Positions 1 through 6,527 of a stretch of 15,516 bases of DNA are shown here, piece after piece; positions within the stretch are counted from its first letter, which is position 1; the number at the start of each line of letters is the position of its first letter. The position numbers and the translations under genes were made by a program. This stretch comes from Thermoplasmata archaeon (GTDB lineage: Archaea > Thermoplasmatota > Thermoplasmata > GCA-020350865). The notes under the pieces were generated by a model. It was not told the DNA's origin. It saw only the letters and a program-made list of their open reading frames with translations, and made no database searches. The DNA lies in NCBI GenBank assembly GCA_020350865.1, contig CP070726.1:2352243-2367758 (forward strand), written 5' to 3'.

Positions 1-3000
1 CTTGAACCATCAGCAGAGATGGCGGAAGAAGGTGTTGTGGAACCTGAGCCATTAGAAGAGGTGGAGGAAGTAATCGGGGAACCTGAGGTCCTCAAAGAGG
101 CGGAAGATGTTGTGGCATATGAAGAATTAATAGCAGAAGGACCTGAAGTAATCGAGGGGTTAGCCGAGGAGTATGAACCATTAGAAGGCCTAGAAGAAGT
201 TGAAAAGGCCCAAGGATTGGAGGACCTGGATTTAGAGGCTATCGAAGAGAAGATTAAGGATCTGGAAGCCATAGAAGAGGTGGGAGAGGTTGAGAAGGCA
301 AGACAAACCGGGCTGTTGGAAGAATTGGAGGAACTGGAAAAATCCCTAGGAATATTAGTGGCGGAGGGATTTGATGGGATTGAGTTGGCCGAAGAGCCCG
401 GGGAAATGGAAGGGATTGCCGAAGAGGGAGGTTACGACGAAGTAAAGGAAGCAATGAAAATAGAGGGACTCCATGTGTGTCCTGCCTGTGGGGTGCCCGT
501 GGAATTAGGTGATTCTGAGTGTTACAATTGCGGGGTTATAATCCGCGAGTTGGAGCCTTTGGCAGAAGAAGCCGTAAAAAAGGGCGTTTCAAGGGATTTT
601 AGGCAAAGATGGGATAAACTGAGCAGCATGGAAGAAATGGGGGAACTTGACCTTGTAATGGAGGATCTGGAGCGGGAATCTCAGGCCATTGCAGAAGTGG
701 AAGAAACACTGCCATCTTGCCCGATTTGTGATAAAAGACTCGGTTACGGTGTGGAAATCTGTCCCGAATGCGGTGCTGACGTAGAGCCTGTGACGGAAAT
801 CGAATCCCTTGAGGAACTTACCCAAGGCCTTGAAGCCGCACCTCCCTCCCGCATTTCATATACTGGTCTTACGAACGGTCTCACCAATGGCCTTACAAAT
901 GGTCTCACAAACGGGATAAAGGCACAAAAAGGCGAGGGGACGGGAATCCTTTCGGATGGTCTGATCAACGGGAACGGCATTACAAATGGCCTCACCAACG
1001 GTCTCACAAACGGTTTGACCAATGGACTTCGTTCAATTAAACGCGGATTGACAAACGGGATCACCAACGGCAACGGTATCACAAATGGACTGGGTATGGC
1101 CCCAAAAGCAGGTGGTCGTGATGGAAGTATTGTTAGGGTCATAGCGGTGTTTATCCTTGTTGTTGTGCTGATCTCAGCACCTTTCATTATCAACAGATTG
1201 ATCATTGTCGAGCCGAAAGTTATGGGTATCGATGGTGTTTTTAATGAATGGAAGGGAATTCAGGGCTTTTCAGATTCACTGGTAGATCAGGATGAAAATC
1301 AGGATGTGAACCTTGTGGATTACAAGGTCAGTGTCGATCGGTTGGCCACCCTCTCCATGTATTCCAAGGTAAACGGAACCATGCTCAACGGGAAATACGG
1401 TTTGGATACCATCAACATCTTCATAGACGAGGATAGTGATGTGCAAACAGGGTACAGAATTTCGTCCCTGGGTGCGGATAAAATGGTTTCGATTGTAGGC
1501 TGGAACAATGATATCTATTTCAGAGGCTACAGCCAGTTCAATGACACCCGCTCCCAATTGGATATTAACGGCTTTACAAACTTCGCCAGGGTTTCTGCTG
1601 CCATCGATGATGACGAGCTCGAAACAAAGTTATTTCTTTCGGGGCTCCACCTTCAGCCACAAAAACCAATAAAATTGCTTTTTGCCGCAAGGGACACGGC
1701 AGGCAACGAAGATCTATCAGACATTATCATCAGCCAGGTTGAGGGAGTTCTCATAGTCAACGAGACGAGCATCGGGCCGTCAACAATCCCCTTAGGATCA
1801 AGGAATGTGACCATGTTGAAGCTGGATATGAGGGCAGTGGGCAGGGATGTAACAATCGATTCCATAAACATAACCCTCACAGGGTCCGTGAATATGACAG
1901 GTATCGCCAACCTTACAGCCCACTTCGACACGAATCACGATGACCTTGTTGATGATGGTGACATTGATATCGCAACCGGTGTTTTCTCTCATAAAAAGGC
2001 GTCAATTCCATTGGACTTCGTTATCCCTGAGGGAAGTAATGAGACGGTGCTCATCTCATTGGACGTAACCGATAATGCAGATAACAACTCCACTGTAGGA
2101 GTGAGGATCGCTGAGCCAAAAGACTTGATCGCAAGCCCCAGCGTGCTCACTCTAAACCCGATATACCTCACAAACTGCTACATTGGTAATGTGGATGGTT
2201 CAGTAAGAATCGATGGTGCCTTCGGCGAATGGGATGAATCCGAACAAAGGATCGATGGTTTCGAGGATGTGAAATTAAAAAACAGCCCTTTAGGTAATCC
2301 CAACATTGATATATTGGGTTATGACATCAAATGCGATGAAGAATCCCTTTCTCTGTACTTTGATGTTGAAGGGACCATGCTGGGCGGTGTCAGTGTGCCC
2401 TGGAACGCATCGCGGCCTCCACCTCCAACCCCCCCTGCCAAAAAGGCAGACAGTGATGGCGATGGCATAAACGATATTGATGAACAGCCCGGTTTTGAGC
2501 ATGATTTTGACAACGATGTGGGCAAGCCTGACAACCTCACCAACCCTGTCAGACCCAATACGGGTCCTGATGGGTACGATCACGACAGCGATAATGACGG
2601 TGATGAGGACTGGCCCTGGGGAAACGATACCAAGCTTGTCCAGCCCGTCACTGGCAGTATAAAATACAATGGACCTCCCCCGGCAAGACCAAAGCTCCCA
2701 GTAATCACAGGTGAGGATGTTGTGTACATCTTCATCGACAGTGACAACAATCCTCAAACCGGTTACTTTGTGAACCAGTATATTGGTGCGGATTACATGC
2801 TCAATATTACGTGTAAGGCCAATGTCATTAACTCAAAACTGCTGTGCAAATTCGATTCCCGAGACACTACACTATGGAAATGGAGTATTATGGACAATGT
2901 GGATGCTGCTGTCAACTCAAGGGCTCTGGAAACACAGGTGGATTTTGATGACATTCTAATATCCAGTAACACCAGTTTCAATGTTTGGTTCTTCACCACG

Positions 3001-3525
3001 GACTGGCGGGATGGTTGGGACCTGTCGGATTCCGGTATTTTCGAGACAAGGGGCAACAGAGGGACAAGGGCAGGACTGGGTGGTGTCCTCATAAACGAGG
3101 TCTTTCCTGACGCCAATGGCTGGGTCGAGCTGTACAATCCGACGAAAAAAGCAGTGGACCTTACAGATTGGACCCTCGTATGGAGCGGTGGTACATATAC
3201 AGTTCCTGCAGGAACCTCTATTCAACCTGGACAGTATCTTGTATTTTACATCGGCACCATTCAATCCACAGACAATGTAGCACTTTTCAATCACAAGGGC
3301 CAAAAAAAGGATGAAACGGGTTTTTCTAACATACCACCCGGATTAGGTTGGGGCCGGGATCCTGCAAAAATCCAGAATTGGTACATCACATACCCCACCG
3401 CAGGAGGTCAGAATGTCATTCCCGAATACCAAGATGCCCTAGTACCCATACTTTTTATGCTGTTTGTATGCATTTTAATATATCGTAAAAGACACGAAAA
3501 AATATTTAAAAGGATAAGCTCATGA
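1..3525 (+). CDS. Giant membrane-anchored surface protein: zinc ribbons, GLTN repeats, CBM9-like and lamin-tail domains (5' end outside window)
   Basis: The reading frame is open from base 1, and the codons before the first ATG (at 19) have the same Glu-rich character, so the true start probably lies upstream. Numbering from that ATG: a very acidic region (1-150); two CxxC-CxxC zinc ribbons (C154/C157/C168/C171 and C234/C237/C248/C251); GLTN repeats (283-359); a membrane helix (about 372-393). Outside the membrane there is an 'IDGxFxEW' module (404 on) and a second copy (731 on), which look like CBM9/DOMON-type sugar-binding folds. A beta-rich spacer lies between them, and an Asp-rich, probably calcium-binding insert (811-864) lies in the second copy. 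A lamin-tail-like domain starts near 1023 ('INEVFPDANGWVELYNP'). The end is VIPEY, a hydrophobic helix and a basic tail, resembling a PEF-type sorting signal or a plain anchor. Zinc ribbons are inferred to face the cytoplasm. The stop overlaps the next ATG. The molecular function is unknown. Confidence 0.88.
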   Translation, partial: LEPSAEMAEEGVVEPEPLEEVEEVIGEPEVLKEAEDVVAYEELIAEGPEVIEGLAEEYEPLEGLEEVEKAQGLEDLDLEAIEEKIKDLEAIEEVGEVEKARQTGLLEELEELEKSLGILVAEGFDGIELAEEPGEMEGIAEEGGYDEVKEAMKIEGLHVCPACGVPVELGDSECYNCGVIIRELEPLAEEAVKKGVSRDFRQRWDKLSSMEEMGELDLVMEDLERESQAIAEVEETLPSCPICDKRLGYGVEICPECGADVEPVTEIESLEELTQGLEAAPPSRISYTGLTNGLTNGLTNGLTNGIKAQKGEGTGILSDGLINGNGITNGLTNGLTNGLTNGLRSIKRGLTNGITNGNGITNGLGMAPKAGGRDGSIVRVIAVFILVVVLISAPFIINRLIIVEPKVMGIDGVFNEWKGIQGFSDSLVDQDENQDVNLVDYKVSVDRLATLSMYSKVNGTMLNGKYGLDTINIFIDEDSDVQTGYRISSLGADKMVSIVGWNNDIYFRGYSQFNDTRSQLDINGFTNFARVSAAIDDDELETKLFLSGLHLQPQKPIKLLFAARDTAGNEDLSDIIISQVEGVLIVNETSIGPSTIPLGSRNVTMLKLDMRAVGRDVTIDSINITLTGSVNMTGIANLTAHFDTNHDDLVDDGDIDIATGVFSHKKASIPLDFVIPEGSNETVLISLDVTDNADNNSTVGVRIAEPKDLIASPSVLTLNPIYLTNCYIGNVDGSVRIDGAFGEWDESEQRIDGFEDVKLKNSPLGNPNIDILGYDIKCDEESLSLYFDVEGTMLGGVSVPWNASRPPPPTPPAKKADSDGDGINDIDEQPGFEHDFDNDVGKPDNLTNPVRPNTGPDGYDHDSDNDGDEDWPWGNDTKLVQPVTGSIKYNGPPPARPKLPVITGEDVVYIFIDSDNNPQTGYFVNQYIGADYMLNITCKANVINSKLLCKFDSRDTTLWKWSIMDNVDAAVNSRALETQVDFDDILISSNTSFNVWFFTTDWRDGWDLSDSGIFETRGNRGTRAGLGGVLINEVFPDANGWVELYNPTKKAVDLTDWTLVWSGGTYTVPAGTSIQPGQYLVFYIGTIQSTDNVALFNHKGQKKDETGFSNIPPGLGWGRDPAKIQNWYITYPTAGGQNVIPEYQDALVPILFMLFVCILIYRKRHEKIFKRISS
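865..1095 (+). repeat. Gly-(Leu/Ile)-Thr-Asn tetrapeptide repeat linker
   Basis: Within residues 283-359 there are 12 G-[L/I]-[T/I]-N units (11 G[LI]TN and one GLIN). They fall in three clusters of 4, 5 and 3, broken by short spacers, two of which contain basic residues. The units are encoded by different synonymous codons (for example ggt-ctt-acg-aac, ggc-ctt-aca-aat, gga-ttg-aca-aac); only ggt-ctc-aca-aac clearly recurs. The repeat is therefore kept at protein level and is not a fresh DNA tandem duplication. It joins the zinc ribbons to the membrane helix. I recall similar repeats in uncultured Thermoplasmata proteins but cannot verify this here. Confidence 0.9.
3511..3514 (+). promoter_or_regulatory. 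Shine-Dalgarno-like AGGA for the coupled nuclease gene
   Basis: AGGA lies 7 bases before the ATG at 3522, inside the last codons of the upstream gene. Together with the ATGA overlap (3522-3525) it supports this start over a second in-frame ATG at 3537, and suggests translational coupling. Confidence 0.45.
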
Positions 3526-5189
3526 GAAAAAACGAAATGCCCGCAAAAAAGGTATCTGCAAGCGATGTTGAGAAGTACGGATACTGCCCGTTAAGCTGGT
3601 GGCTCAGCGAGCAGGGCGCTCATGGCGATGATGAGAGCCTGAGGAGGGGTAGCAAGCAACACGCCGAAATCGGCAACGAAGTGAAAAAGATCAAGAAAAG
3701 AGAAGAGTTCAGCCGGGAATCAGAGCGCAGTGTTCTATGGTTTTCACTGATAGCAATAGTAATCGGTGTCAATGCCGTTGCCATTGTGTACAGCGCTTAC
3801 GCACCCCAAACACAGGGCAGGGCCGTAACTATTCTGCTTTCCATTATCGCCGTCCTTTGGGTGATAGTGGCGCTGCTGTTCTTTTATACAGGTATGAAAA
3901 GCGAAAAGATCATCAGGGGAGAAGACGGGGTTACAACCAGCCGCGAAGGGACTATTGAGGACGAAAAAGCGGTTGAGGCCATAGAACCGTACTTGGATTG
4001 GAGACAGATACCCAAGGAGGCGAGATGGACAACATTGGCATTTTTCATAGTAAGTGGTGTCCTGGCTTTGCATGGTGTGATCATCCTGGTAAGTTTCGGT
4101 AATATATATTCCGATATTTTAAGCAACATATTCATAATCATGGCCCTCATATGGCTTATCGGCAGTGCCTTCTTTTACATCATCTCTCTTAGACGGGAAT
4201 TTAGAGCGAAAAAATCCAGTAAAATAGCCACTTTGGAGGGCAGGAAACAAACCTTCACTGACTCCGAGATATCTGTTGTGCTTTTCGCGCTGATAGCCAC
4301 CGTATTGGCATCCAACAGCCTCACCATATATCAAAACCCCCATACCGTCATTGGAATGATCATCATGATCGTGGCCATTGTTTGGCTGTACGGAGGATTC
4401 GCTTTTCTGTACACTACTTTCAGAGCCAACCTGAAGCTCAGGCTGCTCATCATAGATCACCGTAAAATTGAGGAGCGGGCTTCAAAGAAGAAACTGCCCA
4501 CCGCCTCGAATCTGGAGTACGCCATCGAAGAGGGTGCATTCGAATATGAACGTGCTGTTATCTGGTTTGCAGCGGTGGCCATGGTTTTAGCACTGAATGC
4601 CATCATCATGAACTTCTCTGAAAGTATTGAAGAACTGAGAGGATCCATCATAGCCCACATATTTGTAATAGTGGCCCTCATCTGGCTCATTGGAGCCTCC
4701 TTCTTCTTGTATATGGTGCTGCGCTACTCCCATCTTGCCATCTGGCTGAGACAAAAGCATGGAATCGAGGAGGGATCCATCGAGTATGTGGATGCGGACG
4801 GAGAGAATCCAAACATCCTTGTTTCGAACAAATACAGCCTCAGGGGACGGCCAGATTATATCCTCAGAAGGGGAAGTTATCTGATACCCGTGGAGGTAAA
4901 GACCGGGAGAGTGCCAAGAGGCCCTCTATTTTCCCATATTCTCCAACTTGCAGCATACTGTTTACTGATAGAAGACAAATACAATAGCGCTCCCCCTTAC
5001 GGCATTATCAGGTACTCCAATGCCCAGCATGAAATAGACTATACAGAGGACCTGAAAAACATACTGACCGCCAAACTCAAGGACATGAGAGAAATCATGG
5101 AGAAAGGGGTGGCACACAGGAACCATAACCGGCCAAACAAGTGTAAGGGTTGTTCCCGGCGTGATATATGCTCCGAAAAGTTGGCATGA
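3522..5189 (+). CDS. Membrane-embedded Cas4/RecB-like PD-(D/E)XK nuclease with split catalytic domain
   Basis: The two ends together carry the full Cas4-type signature. The N-terminus has C22 in 'YCPLSWWL' and H47 in 'GSKQH'. The C-terminus has D445 in 'GRPD', E458 and K460 in 'VEVK', Q475 and Y479 in 'QLAAY', then C541, C544 and C550. In the Cas4/PDDEXK_1 family the His, Asp, Glu and Lys form the metal-dependent nuclease site, and one N-terminal plus three C-terminal cysteines hold a [4Fe-4S] cluster. Cas4 proteins are usually about 200 residues; this one has 555 because residues about 69-401 are eight membrane helices in four repeated hairpins, inserted between the His motif and the GRPD motif. 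The soluble ends should lie on the same side, since the helix number is even, presumably cytoplasmic. The gene overlaps the surface-protein gene by ATGA. No cas1, cas2 or CRISPR repeats are present, so a role in adaptation is not supported. DNA cleavage or processing at the membrane is inference. Confidence 0.88.
   Translation: MRKNEMPAKKVSASDVEKYGYCPLSWWLSEQGAHGDDESLRRGSKQHAEIGNEVKKIKKREEFSRESERSVLWFSLIAIVIGVNAVAIVYSAYAPQTQGRAVTILLSIIAVLWVIVALLFFYTGMKSEKIIRGEDGVTTSREGTIEDEKAVEAIEPYLDWRQIPKEARWTTLAFFIVSGVLALHGVIILVSFGNIYSDILSNIFIIMALIWLIGSAFFYIISLRREFRAKKSSKIATLEGRKQTFTDSEISVVLFALIATVLASNSLTIYQNPHTVIGMIIMIVAIVWLYGGFAFLYTTFRANLKLRLLIIDHRKIEERASKKKLPTASNLEYAIEEGAFEYERAVIWFAAVAMVLALNAIIMNFSESIEELRGSIIAHIFVIVALIWLIGASFFLYMVLRYSHLAIWLRQKHGIEEGSIEYVDADGENPNILVSNKYSLRGRPDYILRRGSYLIPVEVKTGRVPRGPLFSHILQLAAYCLLIEDKYNSAPPYGIIRYSNAQHEIDYTEDLKNILTAKLKDMREIMEKGVAHRNHNRPNKCKGCSRRDICSEKLA
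3726..4724 (+). repeat. Four-fold repeated two-helix membrane hairpin inside the nuclease
   Basis: Four units are visible at residues about 69-126, 166-223, 247-300 and 342-401. Each has a first helix ending in a small/polar pattern (N84, H184, N265 and N359 at matching positions), a short loop, and a second helix with an aligned Trp core: 'AVLWVIVALLFFY', 'ALIWLIGSAFFY', 'AIVWLYGGFAFLY' and 'ALIWLIGASFFLY'. Charged linkers of roughly 20-40 residues separate the units. The copies have diverged strongly, so this is an old internal duplication. Confidence 0.85.
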
Positions 5190-5254
5190 GTATTGTCTAT
5201 TGAACACTATTTTCCCTTAATCTCCAATCTACCTTCCTTTTCCATTGGTATGGC

Positions 5255-5623
5255 CTAAACCTCCTTTTTGCCCCCTTTTTCTTCCCTTATAAGTCCCCCC
5301 TCAGCCATGATGGTTTCCAGTTTCTCATTTATGGCGGTTATATCCTGCCTCATTTTGAGCATCTCCTCTTCGAAAGGGGTAAAGGATCCAACGGACAATA
5401 TCCTGTGGGAAAGCAACATGCCGACGAAGATTGCACCTATCAGTGCCAGGATAATCATTGCGGACCAGCTGACTATGGCTCCCACTACCCAAAAGTATAC
5501 ACTGTCAATATCCAAAATCCCGGTAAAAATGGAAATCAATGGGACCACTACTAATAATGCGATTATAAATAGAATTATGAGCCACAAAACGTACGAAAAC
5601 GGGGTTTTTACTGCCAGTTTCAT
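5255..5623 (-). CDS. Small two-helix membrane protein with C-terminal coiled coil
   Basis: The 122-residue product has two hydrophobic helices (about 12-35 and 43-71). A charged segment follows (about 83-108, 'EEEMLKMRQDITAINEKLET') with heptad-like spacing typical of a short coiled coil, then a Lys/Glu/Gly tail. I do not recognise the family. The start ATG overlaps the TGA of the upstream lipoprotein gene (5620-5623). A GGAGA stretch on the minus strand, at plus positions 5631-5635, sits at suitable Shine-Dalgarno distance. The two genes are therefore very likely one transcript, and the products may act together at the membrane. It converges with the nuclease gene; the 65 bases between them hold nothing clear beyond pyrimidine-rich tracts. 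Confidence 0.8.
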   Translation of the reverse strand: MKLAVKTPFSYVLWLIILFIIALLVVVPLISIFTGILDIDSVYFWVVGAIVSWSAMIILALIGAIFVGMLLSHRILSVGSFTPFEEEMLKMRQDITAINEKLETIMAEGGLIREEKGGKKEV

Positions 5624-6045
5624 TCTTTTCTCTCCATAATCAAGGTGTACGGCAAGGAGCGCTCGATTGTATCATCGTGCCTCTCATCCTCGATTTGCAG
5701 TGTAATTTCATTATCCTCAGTAAGTATTGTAAGGTTGGCTGCATATTCATATTGCTTCAAATCATCCCATACCGAGACATTGAGTATAAATCTATCTAAT
5801 ATAGTGGTGAGGTGAAGCGCATATGTGAAATTCTCTGTGGCAGTGACGTTGTTTATTTGTATAGTGATATTCGAGAATCGATAATCATCCAAGCCATGAA
5901 CATAAACCTTTGTCTCCTTGTTCTCCTCGATGTGGTCGATGAGAAGCATGGGAATGGACGATAGGGGCGAGGGCGGTCCGTTCGTACACCCTGCAAAGAA
6001 GCAAAGCAGTAAAACTAAGCCCGTACCAAAAGCCTTACCCTGCAT
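5620..6045 (-). CDS. Small secreted lipoprotein, leaderless start
   Basis: From the ATG at 6045 the product has 141 residues. It opens with a short signal peptide (basic residue K4, hydrophobic core 9-18) and a lipobox 'FFAGC', so C20 would be the lipidated residue. The rest is beta-rich with several N-x-T/S sequons ('NITIQ', 'NVTATENFT') and no recognisable family. A GTG at 6063 would add six residues, but it lies in the spacer between a TATA box (6068-6075) and the expected transcription start. The box centre is about 26 bases from the 6045 ATG, which fits a leaderless mRNA starting at that codon. The gene overlaps the following membrane protein gene by ATGA. Function is unknown; an envelope partner of the two-helix protein is an inference. 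Confidence 0.8.
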   Translation of the reverse strand: MQGKAFGTGLVLLLCFFAGCTNGPPSPLSSIPMLLIDHIEENKETKVYVHGLDDYRFSNITIQINNVTATENFTYALHLTTILDRFILNVSVWDDLKQYEYAANLTILTEDNEITLQIEDERHDDTIERSLPYTLIMERKE

Positions 6046-6067
6046 CACATCCTTATCAATCACATAC

Positions 6068-6075
6068 TATATAAA
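6068..6075 (-). promoter_or_regulatory. TATA box (TTTATATA) for the lipoprotein operon
   Basis: Read on the minus strand this is TTTATATA, preceded by more T. It matches the archaeal box-A consensus and is spaced about 26 bases from the ATG at 6045, the distance expected for a leaderless transcript. Confidence 0.65.
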
Positions 6076-6123
6076 AGTTAGATGAATAACGGTCTGGGGA
6101 TGCCTCTGCTGGTTATGAAACAG

Positions 6124-6142
6124 ATAAAAAGGAAAAGAAATT
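6124..6142 (-). terminator. Possible oligo-T terminator after the basic coiled-coil gene
   Basis: On the minus strand, about 15-35 bases past the TAA at 6159, there are successive T tracts (TTTCTTTTCCTTTTT-like). Archaeal termination commonly uses T-rich tracts without a hairpin. No stem-loop was seen. Confidence 0.35.
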
Positions 6143-6158
6143 GGGGAGAAAATTGTAT

Positions 6159-6446
6159 TTAATACCGATACTGATCGCCGTAACCTCGGCGGGACTGTTG
6201 TTGACCTGTGCCTCGACCATCCAGCTGGTCGGCCTTGTTCTCAAGCTCGTGGATTTCGCTCTGTATTTTCTTGAGTTTTGCTTCCAGTTTCGCCGCTTCG
6301 CCCCTCTTTTTGGCCACTTTGGCCCTGATTTCAGCGGCTTTTGCCGTTTGTTTTGCCGACTTCTTAACGGCCTTCGCCTCTCTCATCTGGTCCTTTGCAG
6401 CCCGCTTAGCGGCCTTTACTCCAGCTTTATTTGCCATATATATCAC
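6159..6446 (-). CDS. Very basic Lys/Ala-rich coiled-coil protein, possibly nucleic-acid binding
   Basis: The product is 95 residues from GTG at 6446, or 92 from ATG at 6437. It starts with an almost pure Lys/Ala/Arg helix ('KAAKRAAKDQMREAKAVKK') reminiscent of histone-H1-type tails, continues into a coiled-coil segment ('LEAKLKKIQSEIHELENK') and ends in a Gly/Arg/Gln/Tyr-rich tail ('RRGYGDQYRY'). It has no signal peptide or membrane helix. It is not the archaeal histone fold nor clearly the HU-like HTa of Thermoplasma; composition alone suggests DNA or RNA binding. The TATA-like box at 6470-6477 puts transcription start near 6447. That allows either a leaderless GTG start or an ATG start after a leader of about 10 bases; MANKAG at the ATG looks the more natural N-terminus. 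It has its own promoter and is not coupled to its neighbours. Confidence 0.72.
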   Translation of the reverse strand: MIYMANKAGVKAAKRAAKDQMREAKAVKKSAKQTAKAAEIRAKVAKKRGEAAKLEAKLKKIQSEIHELENKADQLDGRGTGQQQSRRGYGDQYRY

Positions 6447-6469
6447 AACAGGTCATATGCCTTTATTAC

Positions 6470-6477
6470 TTATAAAA
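6470..6477 (-). promoter_or_regulatory. TATA-like box (TTTTATAA) for the basic coiled-coil gene
   Basis: On the minus strand this reads TTTTATAA, about 27 bases from the GTG at 6446 and 36 from the ATG at 6437. It lies between the stop of the PHP gene and this start, so the small gene probably has its own transcript. Confidence 0.5.
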
Positions 6478-6527
6478 CTTGCCATGTCCCTCTTAAGAAT
6501 GATACTCATTGCCCTTTCGATTTCGGT

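Noticed and set aside
865..1095. Short direct repeats resembling a CRISPR-like or tandem DNA array
   Set aside because: The repetition is a 12-base codon pattern in frame inside a coding region with synonymous variation; there are no constant repeats with unique spacers.
744..1205. Long minus-strand frame opposite the GLTN-repeat region
   Set aside because: It is an artefact of the repeated codons read backwards, Pro/Val/Arg-rich, inside a well-supported plus-strand gene.
2290..2757. Minus-strand frame of 155 codons opposite the second sugar-binding-like module
   Set aside because: It lies wholly within the plus-strand gene, whose domains are recognisable; the opposite frame has no coherent features.
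3522..5189. Assignment as a CRISPR adaptation cas4
   Set aside because: No cas1, cas2, effector genes or CRISPR repeats lie in the window, and the membrane insertion is unlike CRISPR-associated Cas4; only the nuclease family is claimed.
5268..5639. Plus-strand frame of 123 codons opposite the two-helix membrane protein
   Set aside because: The minus-strand reading has clear membrane helices, a ribosome site and an ATGA overlap with the lipoprotein gene; the plus-strand reading is its shadow.
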